Source: DATDVC01 sp036517695
GTDB taxonomy: Bacteria; Patescibacteriota; Minisyncoccia; Phycocordibacterales; WO2-35-19
Reading direction: 5' to 3'
Length of the DNA stretch: 5,497 nt
NCBI GenBank assembly: GCA_036517695.1
Contig: DATDVC010000042.1
Span: 1 to 5,497 of the forward strand
The notes beneath the pieces are model-generated. The model was not told the DNA's origin. It searched no databases and was given only the letters and a program-made list of their open reading frames with translations. Position numbers and translations under genes: made by a program. Position 1 is the first letter of the stretch. Each line of letters begins with the position of its first letter. Shown piece after piece: positions 1-4,860 of this stretch.

Positions 1-4
1 CGGG

Positions 5-74
5 TTGCGGGGCTTGGACTTGCACCAAGATCTCCTGGTTATGAGCCAGATGAATTACTTTACTCTACCCCGCA
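5..74 (-). tRNA. initiator-like tRNA-Met (CAT), divergent loops
   Basis: Read on the minus strand, this folds as a 70-nt cloverleaf: a 7-bp acceptor (TGCGGGG/CCCCGCA), a 4-bp D stem (GAGT/ATTC), anticodon loop CTCATAA, a 5-bp T stem (CTTGG/CCAAG) and discriminator A. CCA is not encoded. Initiator traits are a weak U1-A72 end pair (most bacterial initiators have C1xA72), a purine-pyrimidine A11-U24 pair, and GG/CC next to the anticodon loop. The third G-C pair of the initiator signature is T-A here. The D loop is only AAAGTA, with no GG pair, and the T loop is TGCAAGT, with G in place of the usual T55. It may be a functional but reduced initiator tRNA, or an elongator or decaying copy. A promoter is visible upstream, which argues for expression. 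Confidence 0.8.
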
Positions 75-90
75 GATAATTGTCCTCCCC

Positions 91-118
91 ATTATATTAG
101 ATTTTTGTTTTTATGCAA
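91..118 (-). promoter_or_regulatory. promoter of the initiator-like tRNA
   Basis: On the minus strand, TTGCAT (118-113) and TATAAT (96-91) are separated by 16 bp, a good sigma-70-type match. Transcription would start near 84, about 10 nt before the tRNA 5' end at 74. Confidence 0.6.
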
Positions 119-142
119 GAATATGATAAAGTCATTGAAAAT

Positions 143-215
143 GACGGAGTAGCTCAGTTGGTAGAGCACGGGACTCATAAGCCCGGGGTCGTGGGATCGT
201 AACCCACCTCCGTCA
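143..215 (+). tRNA. tRNA-Met (CAT), elongator type, odd T loop
   Basis: This 73-nt cloverleaf has acceptor GACGGAG/CTCCGTC, a D arm with the normal GG (AGTTGGTA loop), anticodon loop CTCATAA (174-180), T stem GTGGG/CCCAC and discriminator A. CCA is not encoded. The inner anticodon-stem pair 31-39 is an A-G mismatch. The T loop reads ATCGTAA, so positions 54 and 58 are A and T, the reverse of the usual T54/A58. It lacks initiator features, so elongator Met is most likely. A tRNA-Ile2 read with lysidine at C34 cannot be excluded from the sequence alone. It is divergent from the initiator-like tRNA and convergent with the minus-strand membrane gene, whose stop is only 36 nt away. Confidence 0.87.
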
Positions 216-251
216 CTTGCGTAGACAATAAAGTAAAACTGATCTTGATGG

Positions 252-821
252 CTAGGTGAGTGATTTTGCCGCATATAAAAGAAGATATATACCAATTGTA
301 TTTGCGACAAAGAATACAACAGGCAGATATTTCTTTTTTACTTTTGATATGCCTACAAAAAATAGTCCGAGTTCGTCGGGCAAAGGGCTCGCGATAATAA
401 ATAGTCCCACCAGAAATGAGATCCATTTTAGAAAACCGAAATGAAATAAGGAAACAAAGTGCCACTTAAAACTAAACCTGGAGAGTCCTTGCATATTGCG
501 CGCAATATTTTTTCTTACGAAAGAAGCAAGCAATACATCTATCGTCATAGCGCCGAGTCCACCAAGGATTGATATGGCCAAAATCGGCAAATGTCTGTTG
601 AGCTCCACAAGCAAGACTGATGATGGCGCAATGGTAAAAATTGAAGTGAAGAGGGCCCCCGATATCAGAGCGGCCAAACCTGCGTATAAGGGAGAGAGGC
701 CGTCTGATTTTATGATTCCCGAAATACTATCATGTCTTGCTATGAATATTGCAATTAAGATGCTTGAGCAAATAATAAGCAGGTCTCTCAATAGGTGTTT
801 TAAAGTTCCCTTTGTTTCCAT
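252..821 (-). CDS. polytopic membrane protein, function unknown
   Basis: The 189-residue product is strongly hydrophobic, with about five predicted membrane segments (roughly residues 11-29, 45-71, 78-101, 131-148 and 164-186). A basic stretch at 102-120 (VRKNIARNM...) is probably cytoplasmic. The end of the fourth segment carries a conspicuous SPLPDE motif (145-150), followed by a lysine cluster (160-164). The overall pattern, with a proline-containing motif inside the membrane near a charged loop, loosely recalls VTT/DedA-type transporters, but I cannot assign it to a family. The ATG at 821 follows a minus-strand TAAAAT (835-830) by 8 nt, so the mRNA leader would be nearly absent. No Shine-Dalgarno is seen. 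It is the only minus-strand protein gene here and lies between two plus-strand tRNAs. Confidence 0.8.
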   Translation of the reverse strand: METKGTLKHLLRDLLIICSSILIAIFIARHDSISGIIKSDGLSPLYAGLAALISGALFTSIFTIAPSSVLLVELNRHLPILAISILGGLGAMTIDVLLASFVRKNIARNMQGLSRFSFKWHFVSLFHFGFLKWISFLVGLFIIASPLPDELGLFFVGISKVKKKYLPVVFFVANTIGIYLLLYAAKSLT

Positions 822-845
822 GCTGATTTATTTTATCACTTGAGC

Positions 846-874
846 TGGCAAAATGCTCCAAAATCTGCTAAATT
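846..874 (+). promoter_or_regulatory. candidate tRNA-Asp promoter (extended -10)
   Basis: TG-C-TAAATT at 866-874 is an extended -10 match. TGGCAA (846-851) is a weak -35 at 17-bp spacing. The predicted start near 881 is about 18 nt before the tRNA. A small CTGTT/AACAG hairpin (879-891) lies in the leader. Confidence 0.35.
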
Positions 875-898
875 GGTCCTGTTCGCAACAGATAAGTT

Positions 899-972
899 GC
901 GGGTGTAGCTCAGCTGGTTAGAGCGTCCGCCTGTCACGCGGAAGGTCGTGGGTTCAAATCCCATCACTCGCG
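899..972 (+). tRNA. tRNA-Asp (GTC)
   Basis: Complete cloverleaf: acceptor GCGGGTG/CACTCGC with one G-T pair, D arm GCTC/GAGC with GG in the loop, anticodon stem TCCGC/GCGGA around CTGTCAC (anticodon GTC), T stem GTGGG/CCCAT with the canonical loop TTCAAAT, and discriminator G73, the aspartate identity base. The following bases are CAA, so CCA must be added after transcription. A strong hairpin terminator begins 4 nt downstream. Confidence 0.96.
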
Positions 973-976
973 CAAG

Positions 977-1020
977 ATGGAACAAAAGGCAGGATAATCA
1001 ATCCCTGCCTTTTGTTCCAT
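977..1020 (+). terminator. strong intrinsic terminator after tRNA-Asp
   Basis: A perfect 17-bp inverted repeat (977-993 with 1004-1020) surrounds a 10-nt loop. Its inner part is GGCAGG/CCTGCC followed by TTTTGTT, the form of an intrinsic terminator. The A-rich 5' flank pairs with the T tract, so it could also stop transcription arriving on the minus strand. Confidence 0.8.
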
Positions 1021-1113
1021 ACCCCAAAAGAAAGCCAAAGAAATGAAAGAAAAACGAGAGACCTGTTGTATTAAAGGTAGAGAGGTCGATTTATCAGAAT
1101 AAATAGCAAAAAC

Positions 1114-1485
1114 ATGAAAAAAATATCATTAGGTTTGGGTTCGCTGGCTATAATTCTAAGTCTTTTGGGGTTCTCGAACATTGAGGCGGAAGCTTACAGA
1201 GGAGACCCAAACATAAAAGGCCCAAATTATTCAGCGGAGCGCCATGAAGCTATGCAGAAAGCTTTTGAGAACAAAGATTACAGTGCGTGGGTGAGTCTCA
1301 TGCAGGGCAGAGGCAGAGTGACAGAGCTGGTAAACAAAGAAAATTTTACCAAATTTGCCAAAGCACATGAATTGGCCAAGCAGGGTAAAACTGTTGAAGC
1401 TAAGGAGATACGCCAGGAGCTTAATCTGGGGTTGCACAACGGTTCCGGACGGGAAATAGGACAAAGTGCAAGATGGGCTCGCTAG
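1114..1485 (+). CDS. small secreted helical protein next to an ECF sigma factor
   Basis: The 123-residue product starts with a clear signal peptide: MKK, a hydrophobic core at about 5-20, and AEA at 25-27, predicting cleavage before Y28. The mature part of about 96 residues is charged and helix-prone (NYSAERHEAMQKAFENKDYSAW and the AKAHELAKQ...EIRQEL region, 78-103) and ends in a Gly/Arg-rich tail (NGSGREIGQSARWAR). It has no cysteines. I do not recognise a named domain. Size and composition recall small periplasmic stress or metal-sensing helical proteins, but that is analogy only. The gene is followed by its own hairpin terminator and then by the sigma/anti-sigma pair, so it may be the module's extracytoplasmic sensor or regulated target. 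TTGTAT at 1066-1071 is a weak -35 candidate without a convincing -10. No Shine-Dalgarno is seen. Confidence 0.85.
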   Translation: MKKISLGLGSLAIILSLLGFSNIEAEAYRGDPNIKGPNYSAERHEAMQKAFENKDYSAWVSLMQGRGRVTELVNKENFTKFAKAHELAKQGKTVEAKEIRQELNLGLHNGSGREIGQSARWAR

Positions 1486-1511
1486 CCACAGAGTGGAGAT
1501 ATGGAAGCACT

Positions 1512-1539
1512 ACCCCGATTTGGTCGGGGTTTGGTGTTT
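1512..1539 (+). terminator. intrinsic terminator after the secreted-protein gene
   Basis: A 7-bp GC-rich stem ACCCCGA/TCGGGGT (1512-1518 with 1524-1530) with loop TTTGG is followed by TTTGGTGTTT, a moderate T-rich tail. It separates the secreted-protein gene from the sigma gene, so they are probably separate transcripts, or the sigma gene receives only readthrough. Confidence 0.6.
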
Positions 1540-1556
1540 ATGCAATGTTTAATTCT

Positions 1557-1565
1557 TGTTAGAAT
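1557..1565 (+). promoter_or_regulatory. extended -10 promoter, leaderless start of sigma gene
   Basis: TG-T-TAGAAT at 1557-1565 is an extended -10 match. It ends 6 nt before the ATG at 1572, so transcription would begin at or next to the start codon. The position 17 bp upstream (TTTATG) is a poor -35. I see no classical ECF-type promoter (GAAC / GTC), so autoregulation is not evident. Confidence 0.5.
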
Positions 1566-1571
1566 TTTATT

Positions 1572-2114
1572 ATGGATAATTATGAAAAATGGTCTGACGA
1601 GGATATTATCCAAAAAGTCCGGTCAAGCGACCGAGATCTTTACGTTGTAATTATAAAGAGATTCGAAGGCAAGCTTTTGCGGTATGCCGTCAATTTAATC
1701 AAAGACAAAGACAAAGCTGTCGATATCGTTCAGGAATCTTTTATTAAAGCCTTCATTAATTTAAGAGGTTTTGATATTAAGAAAAAATTTTCAAGCTGGA
1801 TTTACAGGATTGTCCACAACGAAACAATAAATGTTTTAAAAAGATACCGGAAAGAAATACCATTGCTTGAAGACGTGGATTTTAAAAGTAGCGAAAACCT
1901 TGAAGAAGATTTCGATAAAAAAGCGATGGTAGAAAGAGTAGAAAAGTGTTTTGATAAAATGCCAATTTTGTATGCCGAGCCATTATTCTTGTATTACATT
2001 GAGGATAAATCCTACGAAGATATCAGTGATATTTTGAGAATCCCGATGGGTACAGTGGCTACCCGTATAAGTAGAGCTAAAATTTTAATGAAAAAAATAT
2101 GTCTAGAGATTTAA
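1572..2114 (+). CDS. ECF-type RNA polymerase sigma factor
   Basis: The 180-residue product has the two-domain plan of a group 4 (ECF) sigma factor. Region 2 covers about residues 24-92, including DIVQESFIKAF (51-61), which contacts core polymerase, and the SSWIYRIVHNETINVLKR stretch (74-91) that forms the -10 recognition helix. After an acidic linker (95-117), region 4 lies at about 125-176, with the helix-turn-helix YEDISDILRIPMGTVATRISRAK (148-170) that reads the -35. Its role is to direct RNA polymerase to a small regulon, probably in response to an envelope signal. The downstream membrane gene overlaps it by 16 nt, the usual arrangement for sigma/anti-sigma pairs. The start is fixed by the -10 box 6 nt before the ATG. 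The target promoter sequence cannot be told from this window. Confidence 0.93.
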   Translation: MDNYEKWSDEDIIQKVRSSDRDLYVVIIKRFEGKLLRYAVNLIKDKDKAVDIVQESFIKAFINLRGFDIKKKFSSWIYRIVHNETINVLKRYRKEIPLLEDVDFKSSENLEEDFDKKAMVERVEKCFDKMPILYAEPLFLYYIEDKSYEDISDILRIPMGTVATRISRAKILMKKICLEI

Positions 2115-2563
2115 AAAATATACAGGAAGATGTGATGTTAAAAATAAAACAAGGGCAGTTAAAAATGCGTCCCAAGATTTATTTTGTTATCGGATCAGTC
2201 ATGACTTTTCTAGGACTGGTTGCGTCTATAGTCGTTTCAGTTTTTACAATTGGTCTCATTAGTTTCCTGTTGAGGTCAAATGGCAGGATGTTCGGACGCA
2301 ATAAAATGGAATATCTGTCCTCAATATTTCCTTGGTGGCTGATTGTGGTTGCCGTATTGGGGCTTATTACCGGAATAATTTTAATTCGTAAATATGATTT
2401 TTCATACAAGATAGATCTTAAAAAAGCTGCCGTTTTGGCGATTCTTGCGGTGATAATATCTGGGTGGTTGGTAGATATTTTAGGATTTAACGATTTTTTA
2501 ATCAGAAAAGGCCTGATGCGAGGAGTAATGAGAGGTAATTTACAAAGCTGGAATATACGTTGA
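2099..2563 (+). CDS. membrane protein, putative anti-sigma factor
   Basis: The 154-residue product has a short charged N-terminus (1-26: MSRDLKNIQEDVMLKIKQGQLKMRPK), probably cytoplasmic, then about three membrane segments (27-58, 79-97, 108-128). Two motifs stand out: FPWW at the entry to segment 2 (77-80) and KYDFSYK between segments 2 and 3 (98-104). The tail is basic (RKGLMRGVMRG). It overlaps the sigma gene by 16 nt in another frame, implying translational coupling and matched amounts. From this context I infer that it tethers or inhibits the sigma factor at the membrane and releases it on a signal. No classical anti-sigma domain (zinc-binding HxxxCxxC or RsgI/RseA-like) is visible, so the role rests on context. 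No Shine-Dalgarno is seen. Confidence 0.85.
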   Translation: MSRDLKNIQEDVMLKIKQGQLKMRPKIYFVIGSVMTFLGLVASIVVSVFTIGLISFLLRSNGRMFGRNKMEYLSSIFPWWLIVVAVLGLITGIILIRKYDFSYKIDLKKAAVLAILAVIISGWLVDILGFNDFLIRKGLMRGVMRGNLQSWNIR

Positions 2564-2608
2564 TGCTTCTTTATTTTGGTTTCTACTTCGACCGCGCCAC
2601 GCAGAATT

Positions 2609-2617
2609 TGTTATAAT
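2609..2617 (+). promoter_or_regulatory. consensus extended -10 promoter, leaderless start of HIT gene
   Basis: TG-T-TATAAT at 2609-2617 is a perfect extended -10 box. Six bases separate it from the ATG at 2624, so the transcript should start at or within a base of the start codon. No good -35 is seen at normal spacing; TTCGAC at 2587-2592 is 19 bp away. It probably drives the HIT, protease and VTT genes. Confidence 0.65.
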
Positions 2618-2623
2618 GCGCAT

Positions 2624-3007
2624 ATGGAAAATTGCGTGTTTTGTAAAATCATAAAAGGAGAAATTCCTGCTCACGTTGTTTATGAAGATCAAAATTTTTT
2701 GGCTTTTCTCGACATAAACCCCCAAAGTCCGGGGCATACCCAAATCATCCCCAAGAAACATTATCGCTGGGTTTGGGATGTTCCAGACGCGGGAGAGTAT
2801 TTCGAGGTGGCAAAAAAGATTGCTCTGGCCCAAAGAAAAGCTTTTGATACAAATTGGGTGATTTCAAAAATAGTTGGTGATGAAGTCGAGCATGCCCATA
2901 TCTGGGTTTTCCCAATGTCCAAACATCTGGAAATTATGGGAGATCCAAAAAATTTTGAAAAAAACGCGGAGAAGATAAAGAAAGCTTTAGCTGAAATTTG
3001 CCAATGA
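2624..3007 (+). CDS. HIT-family nucleotide-binding protein
   Basis: The 127-residue product matches histidine triad proteins of the Hint branch, soluble hydrolases or transferases acting on nucleoside phosphoramidates or dinucleotides. Visible features are the N-terminal zinc pair C4-x2-C7 (NCVFCKIIKGEIPAHVVYED), DINPQSPGHTQIIPKKHY (30-47), and the C-terminal active-site strand H90-A-H92-I-W94. The middle histidine (the nucleophile in Hint proteins) is kept, but the third histidine of the usual HxHxH is tryptophan. Length is normal for the family. An in-frame ATG at 2576 would add 16 residues but lies upstream of the -10 box and adds nothing family-like, so the start at 2624 is preferred. The stop lies 4 nt before the next gene's ATG. 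Confidence 0.94.
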   Translation: MENCVFCKIIKGEIPAHVVYEDQNFLAFLDINPQSPGHTQIIPKKHYRWVWDVPDAGEYFEVAKKIALAQRKAFDTNWVISKIVGDEVEHAHIWVFPMSKHLEIMGDPKNFEKNAEKIKKALAEICQ

Positions 3008-3011
3008 AATT

Positions 3012-3905
3012 ATGTTTAAAAACGCTATAGTTGTTTGTTTGGCGATTGGCGCTATTGTTTTGAGTGGCGCGTTTTTTTATCGCTATTTCCAAAAACCTTG
3101 CGATCAACCAACTGAATATTCGATAGGGAGATTTGATGAAGAGTTTGGTGTAAGTAAAAGCCAATTTTTGGAAAACGTAAAACAAGCTGAACGTATTTGG
3201 GAAAGTAGCGTTGGCCGAGAGCTTTTCATCTACAACCCAGAATCCGATTTCAAAATAAATCTAATTTACGATGAAAGACAGCTCTCTACCATGCAAAAAC
3301 AAAAAACAGAATCTGGCCTTGAAAGTGTGGCCACGGTTTTGGAAAAGTTGGATGCTGAATTCAGAATTGCAAAATCTGATTACGAAAGAGCCCTTGATGC
3401 TCACGAGAAAAAGAGTCAAGAATTTGAACAGGAACAAGCTCGCTACGAATCAGAGGTGGATTATTGGAATTCAAGAGGGGGAGCGCCAAAATCGCAATAT
3501 GAACTATTGGAAGAAAAATCTAGACAATTGAAAACGCAGGCCGCTGTTTTAAACAGAGAAACTGCCGACCTCAATGCCAAAGCCAAGGATCTGAACAATA
3601 TGCTCGATCGACGCAACGAGGCAGCGAGGAATTACAATGCTGTTGCCTCAAATTATAATCAAACTTTTGGGCATGGTCTGGAATTCAACCAAGCCGAATA
3701 TACGGGTTCCGCTATCAACGTGTATCAGTTTAAAAATAATGAAGATTTGCTTACTGCGCTTGCGCATGAACTTGGACATGCGTTGGGTATGGATCATGTC
3801 GAAAATCCGTCTTCCATCATGTATTATCTGACTGGGACGAATGTCAAGCCGGGCCTTGTCCCTTCAGTTGAAGATTTATCCGAGCTAAAAAGAGTTTGCG
3901 AGTAG
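3012..3905 (+). CDS. membrane-anchored matrixin-like zinc metalloprotease with coiled-coil insert
   Basis: The 297-residue product begins with a signal anchor (hydrophobic 5-22), followed by an exported region. Residues 35-92 (EYSIGRFDEEFGVS...ERIWE...NLIYDERQ) resemble the N-terminal half of a matrixin-type catalytic fold. Residues 95-218 are rich in Glu, Lys, Gln and Asn with heptad-like spacing, indicating a coiled coil. The catalytic motif follows: H252-E-L-G-H256-A-L-G-M-D-H262, the HExxHxxGxxH zinc signature of metzincins, with the Met-turn at about M270 (SSIMYY). C30, just after the anchor, and C296, at the end, could form a disulfide. It probably cuts peptides or proteins outside the membrane; the substrate is unknown. 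It starts 4 nt after the HIT stop without a Shine-Dalgarno, suggesting coupling. Confidence 0.9.
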   Translation: MFKNAIVVCLAIGAIVLSGAFFYRYFQKPCDQPTEYSIGRFDEEFGVSKSQFLENVKQAERIWESSVGRELFIYNPESDFKINLIYDERQLSTMQKQKTESGLESVATVLEKLDAEFRIAKSDYERALDAHEKKSQEFEQEQARYESEVDYWNSRGGAPKSQYELLEEKSRQLKTQAAVLNRETADLNAKAKDLNNMLDRRNEAARNYNAVASNYNQTFGHGLEFNQAEYTGSAINVYQFKNNEDLLTALAHELGHALGMDHVENPSSIMYYLTGTNVKPGLVPSVEDLSELKRVCE

Positions 3906-3921
3906 TACTTAATAAGTGATT

Positions 3922-4590
3922 ATGAATTGGGAATTATGGAAAAATAAAAAAGATAGGATATTGGAACTTGTCTGGCTTATTGTTGTTTTTGGACTTTTTT
4001 TTATCTCAATAAAACTATTGAGAAGCGGAGAACTGCAAGCTCACATAGAAGCTTTTGGTATTTTTGCTCCGGTTGCTCTTGTGGTCCTTAAGGCCTCGAC
4101 GCTGATCGTTGCCCCGCTTGGCGGTTCGCCTCTATACGTGGTGGCCGGCGCCGCTTTTGGAAACGTAAACGGGTTTATCCTGTGTTTTTTGGGGGATGTC
4201 GTTGGTTCGACTGCGTGTTTTTGGATAAGCAGAATTTACGGAGACAAGGTGGTCAAATTTTTTGCCGGAAAAAAGTTTTTTTCCGAAATACAAAAATTTT
4301 TAAAATTGTTGGACAGCACCAAATCTTTCTTGAAGGCGCGCATAGCTTTGATTTCTCTTCCTGAAATATTTGCTTATGCTTCCGGCTTTAGTCGAGTTGG
4401 GTTTTGGAAGTTTATCTCCATCCACTCGCTCTTTATGTTGCCATTCAATTTTGGCGGAGTATTTCTTGGTTCTCAAATTGCAATTTTGGCATCGAGGTAT
4501 TCTTTTTTGTTCATTGCTCTGATTGCCATTTTTGCAATTTCAGGTTTTGCCATGCTTTACAAAGACTATGAAAAAATGGAGGGGATGTGA
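3922..4590 (+). CDS. VTT (DedA/TVP38-like) membrane protein
   Basis: The 222-residue product has a basic N-terminus (KNKKDR), a first membrane helix (14-33), and a VTT-type core: VAPLGGSPLYVVAGAAFGNVNGFILCFLGDVVGSTACFWISRIYG at 63-107. That core includes re-entrant-loop-like glycines and prolines and the F-x3-R pattern (100-104). Further segments are SLPEIFAYASGFSRVGFWKFISIHSLFMLPF (145-175) and a last helix at 195-213. Known relatives move or scramble lipids, including undecaprenyl phosphate, so a role in envelope lipid handling is likely, but the substrate cannot be told. Start: an in-frame GTG at 3916 would add two residues; ATG 3922 is preferred. It lies 16 nt after the protease gene and is probably co-transcribed. 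Confidence 0.88.
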   Translation: MNWELWKNKKDRILELVWLIVVFGLFFISIKLLRSGELQAHIEAFGIFAPVALVVLKASTLIVAPLGGSPLYVVAGAAFGNVNGFILCFLGDVVGSTACFWISRIYGDKVVKFFAGKKFFSEIQKFLKLLDSTKSFLKARIALISLPEIFAYASGFSRVGFWKFISIHSLFMLPFNFGGVFLGSQIAILASRYSFLFIALIAIFAISGFAMLYKDYEKMEGM

Positions 4591-4610
4591 TATAAAATAA
4601 GGGAAAATGC

Positions 4611-4633
4611 CGTTGTAAGAAAATCTTGCAACG
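4611..4633 (+). repeat. hairpin after the VTT gene
   Basis: CGTTGTAAG (4611-4619) pairs with CTTGCAACG (4625-4633) with one G-T pair, around loop AAAAT. No T tract follows, so it is a poor intrinsic terminator, but it could be a mRNA 3'-end structure. Its 5' arm belongs to a 10-base copy (4608-4617) of the start of the tRNA-Thr(GGT) gene. Confidence 0.5.
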
Positions 4634-4644
4634 TCTGCGCTCGA

Positions 4645-4677
4645 AAACGAAGTAAACATGTTATATTTACTTCGTTT
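4645..4677 (+). repeat. 12-bp inverted repeat before tRNA-Thr(GGT)
   Basis: AAACGAAGTAAA (4645-4656) pairs perfectly with TTTACTTCGTTT (4666-4677), with a 9-nt loop. It may end the upstream operon; it also surrounds the candidate tRNA promoter, so it could act as an operator-like or terminator/promoter boundary. Which of these applies cannot be told. Confidence 0.55.
4659..4667 (+). promoter_or_regulatory. candidate extended -10 promoter of the tRNA-Thr cluster
   Basis: TG-T-TATATT at 4659-4667 is a good extended -10 match lying in the loop of the 12-bp inverted repeat. Transcription would start near 4674, about 11 nt before the tRNA. No clear -35 is present. Confidence 0.45.
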
Positions 4678-4684
4678 CTCGCTT

Positions 4685-4760
4685 GCCGTTGTAGCTCAGC
4701 TGGTAGAGCACCCCCATGGTAAGGGGGAGGTCATCGGTTCAACCCCGATCAACGGCTCCA
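4685..4760 (+). tRNA. tRNA-Thr (GGT), CCA encoded
   Basis: Complete cloverleaf: acceptor GCCGTTG/CAACGGC, D arm GCTC/GAGC with GG in the loop, anticodon stem CCCCC/GGGGG around ATGGTAA (anticodon GGT), T stem ATCGG/CCGAT with loop TTCAACC, discriminator T, and a genomic CCA at 4758-4760. It reads ACC and ACU codons. It is first in the threonine tRNA cluster, 30 nt before the broken tRNA. Confidence 0.96.
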
Positions 4761-4790
4761 AATGGAAGGGGTTAAATAAAAAGAAGTCTT

Positions 4791-4816
4791 GCCACCTTAG
4801 CTCAGTTGGCAGAGCA
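4791..4816 (+). pseudogene. 5' fragment of a tRNA, probably tRNA-Thr
   Basis: These 26 bases are a textbook tRNA 5' part: acceptor strand GCCACCT, TA at positions 8-9, D stem GCTC/GAGC with loop AGTTGGCA, and A26. From 4817 the match stops: the next bases (TTTTTAAATTTG...) form no anticodon stem, and the partner acceptor strand AGGTGGC is not found in the rest of the window. Its location between Thr(GGT) and Thr(CGT), and the GCC start shared with both, suggest a tRNA-Thr, by elimination the TGT isoacceptor that reads ACA; the anticodon itself is lost. The break coincides with the start of the HNH gene region. A split tRNA with its other half elsewhere is a less likely alternative. Confidence 0.75.
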
Positions 4817-4825
4817 TTTTTAAAT

Positions 4826-4854
4826 TTGTTAATGGTATGCAGTGGGTGTATAAT
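4826..4854 (+). promoter_or_regulatory. promoter of the HNH gene, leaderless start
   Basis: TTGTTA (4826-4831) and a perfect TATAAT (4849-4854) are separated by exactly 17 bp, the best-formed promoter in the window. It begins 10 nt after the end of the tRNA fragment. Six bases separate TATAAT from the GTG at 4861, so transcription would begin at the start codon. Confidence 0.65.
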
Positions 4855-4860
4855 AGATCT

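Noticed and set aside
256..843. Plus-strand open frames opposite the membrane protein gene
   Set aside because: The minus strand gives a coherent polytopic membrane protein; the plus-strand frames are its complement and look non-coding.
2576..2623. Longer HIT protein starting at 2576
   Set aside because: The extra 16 residues lie over the consensus extended -10 box, and family similarity begins at MENCVFC.
4837..4860. ATG start of the HNH protein at 4837
   Set aside because: It lies between the -35 and -10 boxes of the best promoter, and the family-like sequence begins after residue 9. It remains possible if transcription comes from the upstream tRNA promoter.
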